Shown: positions 44,091-53,258 of the stretch, piece after piece
How positions within the stretch are numbered: the stretch's first letter is position 1
Layout of the letters: every line of letters begins with the position of its first letter
From: Cerasicoccus sp. TK19100
Lineage (GTDB): Bacteria; Verrucomicrobiota; Verrucomicrobiia; Opitutales; Cerasicoccaceae
Reading direction: 5' to 3'
Assembly (NCBI RefSeq): GCF_027257155.1
Contig: NZ_JAPWDU010000009.1
Span: 1 to 64,000, forward strand
DNA: 64,000 nucleotides
Notes under the pieces: generated by a model
The model's database searches: none
What the model was told of the DNA's origin: nothing
Seen by the model: only the letters and a program-made list of their open reading frames with translations
Program-made: the position numbers and the translations under genes

Positions 44091-46565
44091 ATGAAATTTA
44101 TCCCCGGAGCGAATTCTTTAGGTTTGTTAACGCGCGTATCAACGACGCTCGCGGGGTCAGCCAGTATCGCCTCGTTGGCCGCGGCGGGCCCGGAGGCGAT
44201 TCTGGCGATGGGGGTCACGTCCACGCTCGCCGTGCTCTTCACTGCGGCCCGCTGCAAGCAGGAGGCAATGGGCAAGCCGCCGGAGCCGCCCGCTGACCAA
44301 GCCGAAACGCTTCGCACTGAGCTGGCCGACATCGACACCTATCTGCGCGCGGCACTCGCCCAGCCGGAAAACTTCGACGTCAACCAACTCCCTGGCGACC
44401 ATCCCGCGCGAGGCTTCATTACCGGGTTTCAAAAGCTGGCCGAGCTGCAGCAGTTAGGCCGTGGCGGCTCGAAATTTTCCCGGCGCCAAGCCCGTGCGCT
44501 GTCCCAGCAGATCGAAGCAGCTCGCGACGATATGCTTTCGGCCACCGAAGGCATCCCTGCGCTGCGTGATCTGCTGACCACATTTGTCGATGAGCACCAG
44601 GAGACGCTCAAACAGCTACCCGATGACATTGAAGCCTTAAAAAAGCAGCTTGCTCAGCTTGCCAAAGTCGCCGGCGAGACAAATGAAGCCGTCAATAAAA
44701 TGGCTCCGCAGGTCAAAGAAACTGTCGAGATCGTCCGCGACTTGCCCGACCAGATCGACCAGCGGGCCGAGGAGCAGGCAAGCTTGTCCACGGAACAATT
44801 TGAGGCCGTCATGCGCAAGTTGGAGGAGCTTTCATCCGGCCAACAGTCCATGCAGGCTGACAACGAGAAGCTGCGGACGGAAGTCAAGCGACTTGCGAGC
44901 AGTTACCAGGCTCAATTGTTGGCGAAAGGCATAGAGGCAACGGCTGAAGTGTTGGCCAAGGCCATCCATGAGACGCTTGTGTCCGTCGAGCGCATCATTA
45001 GTCGTCTCGCCCAGGCGGCTGAAAGCATTGCCGCGAAGCTGTCGGCGATGCAAATTTCGATCTCAGTGAACGTCGACTTAGGTAGGGCTTTCGTCGACGT
45101 GAAATTACGCCCGGATGACGTAAAATCAGCCGCCCGCGCCACGGCGGAAGTCGCCGAATTTGATGCGATTGAACGCGCCTTGCTGGAAGTGATGCTTGGT
45201 GAGCCGGACGAGGCGCTGGCAATTTTAAAATCAGCCGAAGACGAGGTTATGGAACAATACAACGCGCATGCTTTCGACTCCGTTGAGTATCAAGACCGCC
45301 TCAAACAGCTGGCCCGTCTCACCGGCGACATTCATCTATCGCTCCAACACTGGCAGCAAGCCATCGACGCCTACACCGAATGGCGCGACCTTTGCGATAA
45401 ACAGCGCGCCCCCTTGGATTGGGCATACGCCCAGCAAGAGGTGGCCCGTGTGTATCGGACTCTTGGTCATACTCAGAATTGTGAGCCAATGCTGCAGGAA
45501 GTCGTTCGCCTGATGGAGAAGCATCAAGGTGATCGCCTACCGATCGCATTGAGCGACTTGGGCCTTACTTTGTATGATTCTTCCCGTTATGCGGAGGCTG
45601 AGACGCTATTGCGGAGAGTACTTGCGATCAATGAAAGCACTTCTGGTCCGCATAATCCCAAAGTAGCAGTCTGCGCGAATAATTTGGCGTCTGTGCTTAT
45701 TGCTACGAACCGCTATGATGAAGCTGAGCCCTTGATACAACGTGCTCTGTCGATCGACGAGGCATTTTATGGGCCTCAGCATGTGAGCGTAGCACGAGAT
45801 CTTAACAACTTGGCGTGCCTTTTAAAGCAAACGAATCGTTTACATGAGGCAGAGCCGCTACTGCAGCGAGCGGTGGCGATCAAAGAGGTGGTCTATGGGT
45901 CCATGCACCCTAATCTCACGGATGCTCTTACCAATTTAGCTAGTTTGTTGCATGCTACTAATCGTTTAGATAACGCTGAGTCGCTAGTGCGGCGAGCTCT
46001 GTTGATCAACGAGGCCTATTATGGGTCAATGCACCCTAATGTGGCGAATAGTCTCAACAACCTCGCGCATTTGCTGCAGGATACAAATCGTATGAATGAA
46101 GCCGCGTCGTCGATTCGTCGAGCATTGTCGATATATGAGACCTGCTATGGTCCGGAGGATCCGAATGTAGTCCTTAATCTTGGTAATTTGTCGTATATCC
46201 TACAGTCGATGAACCGTTATGATGAAGCCGAGTCGTTCGCACGGCGTGCTTTATCGATAAGTGAGACAATTTATGGGCCAGAGCATATAAGTGTGTTCCG
46301 TGAGCTCAATCTTCTGGCGAAGTTGCTATATGTAACTAACCGATTGAATGAAGCAGAGCCACTATTGCACCGGATTTTGAAAATTATTATTCGCTATCAG
46401 TTGGTTACTGGGCATCGGCATCCCAAATTTCATGATGCCATTCAGAATTGGGGTGGAGTATTGATCAAAATGGGCCTGACGAAAGAGCAGGCGCAGAGTG
46501 CTTTTGAAGATTTCGTGCGTACTGTGCGGGAAACATGGCTGAGCGAGCAAGGTGGGGCGAAGTAG
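44091..46565 (+). CDS. Coiled-coil/kinesin-light-chain-type TPR protein
   Basis: This 824-residue protein starts with a hydrophobic stretch (about 7-53, LAGSASIASLAAAGPEAILA and MGVTSTLAVLFTA) that may insert in the membrane. Residues about 70-330 are helical and coiled-coil-like (repeated LPDDIEALKKQLAQLAKV). From about 455, eight 42-residue TPRs follow, of the kinesin-light-chain/NPHP3 type with 'NNLAxLLxxTNRxxEAEPLxxRALxI' repeats. The function is unknown; such repeats bind partner proteins. The repeat part uses more A/T-ending codons than the first half, suggesting separate origins. The start has no clear ribosome-binding site. Confidence 0.75.
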   Translation: MKFIPGANSLGLLTRVSTTLAGSASIASLAAAGPEAILAMGVTSTLAVLFTAARCKQEAMGKPPEPPADQAETLRTELADIDTYLRAALAQPENFDVNQLPGDHPARGFITGFQKLAELQQLGRGGSKFSRRQARALSQQIEAARDDMLSATEGIPALRDLLTTFVDEHQETLKQLPDDIEALKKQLAQLAKVAGETNEAVNKMAPQVKETVEIVRDLPDQIDQRAEEQASLSTEQFEAVMRKLEELSSGQQSMQADNEKLRTEVKRLASSYQAQLLAKGIEATAEVLAKAIHETLVSVERIISRLAQAAESIAAKLSAMQISISVNVDLGRAFVDVKLRPDDVKSAARATAEVAEFDAIERALLEVMLGEPDEALAILKSAEDEVMEQYNAHAFDSVEYQDRLKQLARLTGDIHLSLQHWQQAIDAYTEWRDLCDKQRAPLDWAYAQQEVARVYRTLGHTQNCEPMLQEVVRLMEKHQGDRLPIALSDLGLTLYDSSRYAEAETLLRRVLAINESTSGPHNPKVAVCANNLASVLIATNRYDEAEPLIQRALSIDEAFYGPQHVSVARDLNNLACLLKQTNRLHEAEPLLQRAVAIKEVVYGSMHPNLTDALTNLASLLHATNRLDNAESLVRRALLINEAYYGSMHPNVANSLNNLAHLLQDTNRMNEAASSIRRALSIYETCYGPEDPNVVLNLGNLSYILQSMNRYDEAESFARRALSISETIYGPEHISVFRELNLLAKLLYVTNRLNEAEPLLHRILKIIIRYQLVTGHRHPKFHDAIQNWGGVLIKMGLTKEQAQSAFEDFVRTVRETWLSEQGGAK

Positions 46566-46589
46566 GCGTTGGCTGGGGCGGGTGATGCG

Positions 46590-47400
46590 TTGGATACTTG
46601 GCGTAATGATTTATGTGACAAATGCATGATGCTCTTTGAGCAGTGTTTCGTGTTTCTTAGGTGATGTTTGCTGTCTTTAGACAAGTGCTAGGTGTCTTTA
46701 GGGTAGCGCGGAGCGTCTCCGCTCCGCAAGGATGTCCGGGCCGGATGGAAGGTTCGGGAGACGGAAAGTTGCGCGCGGGTGCGCGAAGGATGTTCGCTGG
46801 AAGAGGAACGGTGCGCGTGAGTGGTTGAAGGATGAGCATGGGAAGAGGAAGGGCTCGCCAATTGTCTGGAAGGGCGTGCGTGGGAATTTGTGGGTTTGGC
46901 TGAGATATTTTAACGGACTGATGAAGCAGGGTTGCCGCAGCTTGCGGAGCGGAGACGCTCCGCGCTACCTTTTTAGTTGAACAAGATAAGCTCTTAGTTG
47001 AGCAAGATGATCTCTTTGTTGGTTCAAGTGACCACTTTCCTAGGCGAAATGTTCTCAATGCTATGCAAGATGGCATTTTTGTTCTGCAACAAGATGTTTT
47101 TGTTTAGCTAGATGATGTTACTGAAAAGCAATAAGGTTTTCTGTGAGGCGATGCGTAGTTTGGGCGAGATTGATAATGAACGCTAGAATGGCAGTTTTAG
47201 GCCGGAAAGCGTGAAATTTTGGTTGGGAATTCTCAGGTTTTACGGGATGGAATTTGTGGGCAAAGCATGGGCCTTTGTTGGCAAGTGCTTGAGCTTTGTT
47301 AGAAAATGGATGAGCTATGTTAGAAATAAGACGGGTTACATTAGGCAAATTTTGGCATATATTATGAGCTAGATTAGCATTGTTGATGAATGAATATTAA
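46590..47400. repeat. Degenerate 21-bp periodic array (interrupted)
   Basis: AT-rich DNA with a 21-base period. Seven units are clear from 46973 to 47119 and six from 47255 to 47380; units typically start TTTGTT or TTAGTTG and carry CAA near position 10. Weaker units lie between (with a 9-base slip that keeps the reading phase) and upstream at about 46610-46700. Read in one frame it gives heptads such as LVEQDKL-LVEQDDL and FVGKAWA-FVGKCLS-FVRKWMS, but stop codons break every frame. A REPIN-like element (46702-46969) interrupts it. No gene was found in the surrounding 0.9 kb. Confidence 0.75.
46702..46969. repeat. REPIN-like inverted pair with GTAG feet
   Basis: Perfect 29-base arms, 46702-46730 and 46941-46969, face each other around 210 bases. 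Each arm has the foot GGTAGC followed by the hairpin GCGGAGCG-TCTC-CGCTCCGC. The GTAG at the hairpin foot is the hallmark of REP sequences recognised by RAYT (REP-associated tyrosine) transposases. It lies inside the 21-bp array, with array-like units on both sides, so it appears to have inserted there. The spacer DNA is GC-rich and holds no convincing gene. Confidence 0.85.
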
Positions 47401-47473
47401 ATATTAGAAAGAGTTAGTATTATAACATTAAATGTGATTGAAGCTTGGGGCGCTGGGTGGGTAGTTTGAGCGG

Positions 47474-48430
47474 ATGCCGATTAGCGGGGACAGTAGCTAT
47501 GTGCCGACGATGGATGAGTTTGTGGCTCATTGGGAGCGGGCGAATGCGGACTTGGGTGGCGAGGGTCCGATCCGGGTGGCCGGTGGCGTGGGCGTGGACC
47601 GGCTGGTGGAGCTGCGCGGGCTGCTGGAGGCCAAGCAGGTCGAGCTGATCGGGGCCCTGAATACGGTGGAGATGACCAGCGCCGATATCAAGCTGGTCAA
47701 GCGGTTGTTGATTAAGCGTTTCGGGCAGTTTGCCGCGCAGGTGCGCGCGCTGTATGGCGGCGGGGTGTGGGACCGCGTGTTGCCTGCGGCACCGAGCAGC
47801 TCGGAGGCCGAGTCGAAGTTTTTGCAGCCGATGATCGAGGCCGCCAACGTGTGGGAGCGCCTGGAGGACGCGGGCGGGAGCATTGCGCTACCGGGGAATT
47901 TCGGGCGCGCGCAGTGGGTGGCGTCTGTCGAGGCGCTGGCGGCGGCTTATCGGCAGTGGACGGTGGCCGGCAGTAACGCGAAGGTGGCCCGGGCCGAGCG
48001 GGTGGCCTTGCAGGATGAAATTTACCCCATCTTAAAGCAGTATCGGGGCATGGTGCGCAGCTTGTTTGAGCCGAATAGTGCGTATGTGCAGGCTTTGCCG
48101 CGGTTGACGCCCTTGCCGGGGGCGACGCCGGAGCCGGTGGCCGTCGAGGCGCGCTGGGATGACGCGCGGGGGTAGGCCAACGTCGCCTGGACCGCCTCTA
48201 CGGAGGCGCGGCTGCGGGCGTATCAGGTGCGGTATGTGCCGGGGGCGCGGTATGATAGCGACGACGAGTCGGTGGTCGCCACCGTCGGGCCGGATGAGCC
48301 GCGGGAAATGTGGACCGGCACCGGGCTCGGCCGGCCGGGGGCGCAGGCGAGCTACAAGGTGTATGTGCTGCTGACGACCGGGAACGAGCGCGGGAGCGAC
48401 GCGGTGGTGGTCAGCCGGCCCGATACGTAG
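47474..48430 (+). pseudogene. FN3-type protein gene broken by an amber codon
   Basis: The frame from ATG 47474 gives 233 residues and stops at TAG 48173-48175, but continues in the same frame for 84 more codons to TAG 48428. The continuation (ANVAWTASTEARLRAYQVRYV...YKVYVLLTTGNERG) reads as an FN3-like domain that completes the protein, so a single substitution probably truncated it. The first part begins YVPTMDEFVAHWERANADLGG and is helical. The role is unknown; similar proteins occur as repeated families in Opitutae. It is very GC-rich and sits between the 21-bp array and the LacI gene. Readthrough of the amber codon cannot be excluded. Confidence 0.65.
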
Positions 48431-48646
48431 CGCGGGGTGAGGTGTGGCGTGGCTGGTGACACGGGCAGGACGCGCGGGGCGATGCGTGGTTTTTTAACAG
48501 GAAGATCGGGAAGAACGGGAAGCCTGGGGAGGCGTGTGTGTGGATGCGTGGGGTTTGATGGTCGCGAGAAGGCACAGAAGTGCGCAAATGTATGGAGGTG
48601 GGGGATGGTGTTGAGAGGTTCGGGAAAGTGGATGAGGGAGTTTTTA
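48431..48646. other. Intergenic region with AGGAAGATCGGGAAG text
   Basis: The gap between the broken FN3 gene and lacI contains AACAGGAAGATCGGGAAG with a following GAACGGGAAG (48496-48522), a simple iterated motif like others in the window. The remainder is G-rich on the forward strand with no recognised feature. Confidence 0.5.
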
Positions 48647-48660
48647 TTGACACGTGTCAA
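48647..48660. promoter_or_regulatory. LacI-family operator overlapping a -35 element
   Basis: TTGACACGTGTCAA is a perfect 14-base palindrome with the central CG typical of LacI-family operators. It contains the consensus -35 TTGACA, with a weak -10 (CATTTT) 16-17 bases on. It lies 24 bases upstream of the lacI-type ATG, so the regulator probably represses its own operon by blocking the promoter. Confidence 0.75.
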
Positions 48661-48684
48661 TGAGCGCGCATTTTGGGGGTTGTG

Positions 48685-49692
48685 ATGGCGCGGAAAAAGA
48701 GCAAACCGGTGCGGGTTACGCGGGCCGATGTTGCGGAGCGGGCGGGGACGAGTCCGACCACGGTGGCCTACGTGCTTAACGATACGCCCGGCGTGAAGAT
48801 TCGCGAGGAGACTCGCGCCAAAGTGCTTGATGCGGCGAAGGCGCTGGGCTACACGCCGAGCTTTACGGCGCGCAGTATGAAGCGCGGGCGCACGGAGTTG
48901 ATCGGGCTGCTGCTGCCGTCGCTGGATTCGCAGTTTCATCCGTTTTATGCGCAGATGCTGCATGGGGTGTTCGAGGCTGCGGCGGAGACCAACTACCACT
49001 TCTTGTTGCTCACGCAGGAGCGCGAGGAGAAATACCGGCATTGCCTGCGTCAGAATTATTTGGACGGCGTGATAGTGGTGCAGTCGGCAGATGAGCCGCG
49101 GCATCTCAAGCTGGTGCTTGAGCACGGGCTGCCGGTGGTGTCGCTAAACAACGTGCAGCCGGTGTCGGTACCACAGATCACGATGGATTACGAAGGTGCA
49201 ATGGAGGCCGCCATTGCCGCGCACCTGGAGCGGAAGGCGCGCAAGATCCTCTTCGTGCACGGCACGTGGAGCAACCAGCCGATCGCGCGTTACCTGCAGG
49301 TTTTTAACGAGCACAAACAGCAGCGGCGTCGACCGAAGGTGACGTTTGCCGAGCTGGGCATCGACCGCTACCAGCTCTCGCCCGGGCAGATCGCGGACTT
49401 GCTCAGTGACGACTGTGACGGGCTCATCATTGACGGCTACGAGCTGGCGCGCGACATCACTCATCATGCTGATTACCGGGAGCAGCCCGAGCGCGCGATG
49501 GTGGTCTTTTCCGAAACGGCACACGCGACGCCGTTGGGCGAAAACGTGACGATCTTGCAGTCCCAGCCGGAGCAGACTGGGCGGCTCGCCTGGAAGCAGC
49601 TGACCGCACAGCTTGAGGGCAAGAAGACCCGCAAATCCATTTACCAATACCCCTTCCAAACCACCCCCAACCCCACGAACGAAGATGACTAA
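48685..49692 (+). CDS. LacI-family transcriptional regulator
   Basis: This 335-residue regulator has the N-terminal helix-turn-helix VTRADVAERAGTSPTTVAYVLN and hinge RAKVLDAAKALGYTPSFTARSMKRG, then a periplasmic-binding-protein-like sensor domain (LIGLLLPSLDSQFHPFYAQMLHGVFEAA). GGGGGT at 48675 supports the ATG at 48685 over a TTG at 48673. A palindromic operator precedes it. It is the first gene of a co-directional unit with the beta-helix, DegT and Gfo/Idh genes, so a sugar or glycan breakdown product is the likely inducer. Its stop overlaps the next start by eight bases. Confidence 0.93.
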   Translation: MARKKSKPVRVTRADVAERAGTSPTTVAYVLNDTPGVKIREETRAKVLDAAKALGYTPSFTARSMKRGRTELIGLLLPSLDSQFHPFYAQMLHGVFEAAAETNYHFLLLTQEREEKYRHCLRQNYLDGVIVVQSADEPRHLKLVLEHGLPVVSLNNVQPVSVPQITMDYEGAMEAAIAAHLERKARKILFVHGTWSNQPIARYLQVFNEHKQQRRRPKVTFAELGIDRYQLSPGQIADLLSDDCDGLIIDGYELARDITHHADYREQPERAMVVFSETAHATPLGENVTILQSQPEQTGRLAWKQLTAQLEGKKTRKSIYQYPFQTTPNPTNEDD

Positions 49693-51029
49693 ACGACGTT
49701 GCTTGAAACTGCTGTTGGCGGCGCTCTGCTTGATCGCCGGCGCATCGCTCCATGCGGTCGATTACTATGTGAGCCCGCGCGGGTCGGACTCCGCCCGTGG
49801 CGACCGCAATGACCACTGGAAAACCTTGGGGCAAAGCGGCGAAGTCCGTGCAAGCCGGGGATACCGTTTACGTGGCGTCGGGCGACTACCCGGAGCTGGT
49901 CGCGATCAACGCCTCGGGGCGCGAAGGAGCGCCGATTGTTTTTAAATCCTTCGAGCCGCGCGGTGCCAAGGTGAAGGGGTTCAAGCTGGGCGGCGATTAC
50001 ATTACCATCGAGGGATTTGATATCTCCAACGACCAAGACAACGCCGTGGGCATCGATGCCGGCGAGGCGCATCGCAAGACCGCGCGGCAGGGCTGCCAAA
50101 TGATCGATAACTACATCCATGATATCTCCGGCGACGGCATTCGTGTCGGCGAGCACGGGCTGGCCAAGGGTAACTTAATTCAAAACGTCGGTCGCGGCAT
50201 TTTCGTGAACAGCGGCAGCCTCGTCGAGGGCAACGAGATCGACACACTCTTACCAAAAATGGAAACGAAAAACGGCAAGGAGCGCATTAAGAAAACGCAG
50301 TATTGTTTCTTTAACGGCGACGACATTGTCTTCCGCAACAATTACCTGCACGGGACGGAGGAAGAGCACCTCATTAAGGGGATGGGCGTGTGCTTTTTCA
50401 CGACTTACGACGCGTGGATTTACGGGCCGAGCCACAACATATTGATCGAGGGTAACCGCTGCTTCAACGCCACGCACGCCAGCGAACCGAGCGCGACGGC
50501 GCATAAAGAGTCGTCGCACTTTACCTTCCGCAACAACCTGTTTGTGAACACGGTTTTCGTCGGCGTGTATTGCCAAAGCGTGTCGGACATTGTGGTGGAG
50601 AATAACACGTTTGTAAACTGCGGCGCTTACCCGATTTGGTTTCAGAGTAAGCGCGAGACGGATGGCTCCGTGGCGCGTAACAACATCATTGCTTACTTTG
50701 ACCGCGAGCGTGTGGTTAAAAAGCACGGCTGGAAGGCGGCGGAGTCGGGCATCCGCAACAACCTGCACCCGAAGCAAGCGGTCGACACCGAGAACAACCT
50801 TTTCTGGCAAACGCTCGACCGTGGTTACGACACCACCAGCATTACTGCCGATCCGCTGTTTGTTGATCCGGCGAACCACGACTACCGGCTGAGGCCGGGC
50901 TCACCCGCAATCAATGCCGGTGTGACCATTGCCGACATCAAGACCGACTTGCGCGGCGTGGCTCGCCCCGAGGGTGGTGCCTACGACATCGGTTGCTACG
51001 AATACACTTCGGCGGAGGACGCACGATGA
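49685..51029 (+). pseudogene. Secreted right-handed beta-helix protein with frameshift
   Basis: Two adjacent frames together encode a secreted beta-helix protein of about 447 residues. ATG 49685 gives a signal peptide (MTKRRCLKLLLAALCLIAGA) and VDYYVSPRGSDSARGD. The frame is lost at a run of four G (49828-49831); with three G it would read HWKTLGKAAKSVQAGDTVYVASG, the normal family start. The rest has IEGFDISND, repeated 'xxNxI' coils, and ends ADPLFVDPANHDYRLRPGSPAINAG, typical of beta-helix polysaccharide-degrading or binding proteins. Either a real frameshift or a sequencing error at the G run. The stop overlaps the DegT start (ATGA). Confidence 0.8.
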
Positions 51030-52249
51030 AGCCACAGCTCGCCATTAATGGAGGGGATCCCGTGCGTAGCGCACCCTGGCCAAAGTGGCCACAGTACGGC
51101 GCGGAAGAAGAAGCCGCCACACTGCGCGTGGTCCGCAGTAGTAATGCGCACCCGATGTTTGGCCCGGAGACGGAGCGTTTTGAAAAGGTCTTTGCCGCGT
51201 ACCATGGCGGTGGGTTTGCGGTCGCCGTAGGCAGTGGCACGGCGGCGCTACAGCTCTCGCTGGCGGCGGCGGGCGTTGGCTGCGGCCACGAGGTTATCTG
51301 CCCGTCTTATACTTATGTGGCGTCGGCGTCAGCAGCCGTAGAGCAGAACGCCGTGCCGGTCTTTGTCGACAGTGAGCCGTTGAGCCAGGGTGCCGACCCG
51401 AGAGAGATTGCGAAGAAAATTACCCCCGCTACGAAGGCCATTGTTTTGGTTCACGTCAATGGCTACCCGTGCGATATCGATCCGGTGATCGAGCTTGCGC
51501 GCGAGCATGGCATCGCCGTGATTGAGGACTGTTCGCACGCGCACGGGGCCACGCATCGCGGGCGCAAGGTTGGCACGATTGGCGACTTCGGTGCCTTCAG
51601 CATTCAGCAGAAAAAGAACCTCTCCGCCGGCACGGGTGGCGTGGTGTTTACCCACTGTGAGAAGACTGCCGAGCACATGCGTGACCTGCGGACTTTTCAT
51701 TGGAATAAGGTGGGGCACAACTGGCTGATCAACGAATTCAGCTCTGCCATCGCAGCGTGCCAGCTCAAGAAGCTCGACGTGATGAATGCCGCGCGCCGCC
51801 GCCATGCGCAAATCATCGTGGATGGATTACGTGGGATTGAGGGCATCACGCCGTTGCCGGGTTTGCCCGATACCGAGCCGTCATTTTACAACCTGATCCT
51901 GCAATACGACGAGAGTGTGATCGGGCTGCCGCGCAGTGAGTTTATCAAGGCGCTGGCCGCCGAAGGGATTCCGATTAACATGTTTTACCAGCCGCTGCAG
52001 CGTTGGCCGATTTTTGCGGAGGCGGATTTTTATGGGCGCGGCAGTCCCTTTAGTGATCCGATGCAGGCTAACGGTGCGCCCGACTACGGCAGCGTCAGCA
52101 CGCCCTTGGCGGAGGCAATTTGCGATCGAATAAATTTGGAGATCAAGGTGCAGCCGACTTGCTTTGAGCAGGACATGCACGATGTCGTTACGGCGATAAG
52201 CAAGGTCTTGCAGCATCGCGCGGAACTTTCTACTCCGGTGTGCTCATGA
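51026..52249 (+). CDS. DegT/DnrJ/EryC1/StrS family aminotransferase
   Basis: This 407-residue PLP enzyme starts at ATG 51026, inside the TGA of the beta-helix gene. Features are NPMFG-like AHPMFGPETERFEKVFAAYHGG at the start, the sugar-nucleotide/PLP region VGSGTAALQLSLAAAGVG, and the PLP lysine in AFSIQQKKNLSAGTGGVVF. Family members transaminate sugar-nucleotide ketoses or act as dehydratases; the operon of hydrolase, Gfo/Idh and LacI genes suggests a role in a carbohydrate pathway. The ATGA overlaps at both ends show tight translational coupling. Confidence 0.92.
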   Translation: MKPQLAINGGDPVRSAPWPKWPQYGAEEEAATLRVVRSSNAHPMFGPETERFEKVFAAYHGGGFAVAVGSGTAALQLSLAAAGVGCGHEVICPSYTYVASASAAVEQNAVPVFVDSEPLSQGADPREIAKKITPATKAIVLVHVNGYPCDIDPVIELAREHGIAVIEDCSHAHGATHRGRKVGTIGDFGAFSIQQKKNLSAGTGGVVFTHCEKTAEHMRDLRTFHWNKVGHNWLINEFSSAIAACQLKKLDVMNAARRRHAQIIVDGLRGIEGITPLPGLPDTEPSFYNLILQYDESVIGLPRSEFIKALAAEGIPINMFYQPLQRWPIFAEADFYGRGSPFSDPMQANGAPDYGSVSTPLAEAICDRINLEIKVQPTCFEQDMHDVVTAISKVLQHRAELSTPVCS

Positions 52250-53205
52250 AAGAGCTACACTGGGGTATCGTTGGCTGCGGTGATGTGGTGGAAAACAAAA
52301 GCGGCCCGTCAATAGGGGGACGTTCCGCCAGCCGCATCACTGCAGTTATGCGTCGTGACTTGGATAAACTTCAGCGCTTCGCCGATCAATGTGGTGCCAA
52401 GCTGCGCACGACCAATGCGGCAGAGGTCATCAATAGTCGCGAGGTTAACACGGTCTATATCGCCACGCCTCCCGCCAGCCATCGCGAGTATGTGCTTGCC
52501 GCCGCTGAGGCGCGCAAGCCCGTACTCGTTGAGAAGCCCATGGGCCTCTGCGCTAGCGACAGCCGCGCCATGCTTGCCGCTTGTGAGCAGGCTGGTGTTG
52601 AGCTGTTCGTGGCGTATTACCGGCGGTTTCATCCGCATGTGTTAAAGATGCGCGAGCTTGTCAACGATGGCGCGCTGGGCGAGCTGATTCACGGGCATGT
52701 GGAGTATGCGATGCACCATCAGCCGGGTCGCGACTGGGGTTGGCGCACGCAATCGGAAATTTCCGGTGGCGGTCTCTTTGCCGATTTGCTTTCGCACCGT
52801 ATTGATTTGATGGCTTCATTTCTGGGAAGCCCCAAGCAGGTGCAGGGGCTCAGGAAATCGGTTCATGCTGATGCCAAACCAGAGGACTTAGCCACGCTGC
52901 TCGTGCAGTTCGACCAAGGTGCGCAGTGCACGGTTACGGGGAACTTTGCCGTGCAGAAATTCACCGACCGCTTTGTGCTGACGGGCACGCAAGGCGAGAT
53001 TCGGACGGAGCATCTGGACGGCCATGGCTTCACGTTGGAGCGCAACGGGAAAACCGAGGTCTTTCATTTCGAGCGCGACCGCGCGCCGCACGTTGGCTTG
53101 TTCGACCACATTGAGGACGTGTTGCTGCGTGGTGCTGAGAATCGCTCATCGGGTAAGGATGGGCTGGCGGTGGACATCGTGCTCGACGCCTTGCGAGCTT
53201 TGTAA
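52246..53205 (+). CDS. Gfo/Idh/MocA family oxidoreductase
   Basis: This 319-residue protein has the Rossmann start KELHWGIVGCGDVVENKSGPSI, the LVEKPMGL motif with its substrate lysine, and the HVEYAMHH and GGGLFADLLSHRIDLMAS segments of the C-terminal domain. ATG 52246 overlaps the DegT stop (ATGA); a GTG at 52240 is also possible. Members oxidise sugars or sugar acids with NAD(P). Its TAA stop lies in the loop of a CTTTG-N5-CAAAG dyad. Confidence 0.92.
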   Translation: MKELHWGIVGCGDVVENKSGPSIGGRSASRITAVMRRDLDKLQRFADQCGAKLRTTNAAEVINSREVNTVYIATPPASHREYVLAAAEARKPVLVEKPMGLCASDSRAMLAACEQAGVELFVAYYRRFHPHVLKMRELVNDGALGELIHGHVEYAMHHQPGRDWGWRTQSEISGGGLFADLLSHRIDLMASFLGSPKQVQGLRKSVHADAKPEDLATLLVQFDQGAQCTVTGNFAVQKFTDRFVLTGTQGEIRTEHLDGHGFTLERNGKTEVFHFERDRAPHVGLFDHIEDVLLRGAENRSSGKDGLAVDIVLDALRAL

Positions 53206-53235
53206 CGCAAAGCGCGGCAGCCGAAGCCGCCGCGC
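53197..53235. repeat. CTTTG-N5-CAAAG dyad and GC hairpin between convergent genes
   Basis: GCTTTG (53197-53202) and CAAAGC (53208-53213) enclose TAACG, which contains the TAA stop of the Gfo/Idh gene. It abuts a second hairpin, GCGCGGC (53212-53218) with GCCGCGC (53229-53235). The pair lies between convergent genes and could end transcription on either strand; no T-run is visible. Confidence 0.7.
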
Positions 53236-53258
53236 CGTCTCAGAAATCTGTGCTGAGA

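Noticed and set aside
46657-47348. Reverse open frames inside the 21-bp array
   Set aside because: They reflect the 21-base period; stop codons interrupt the heptad frame and there is no start or homology.
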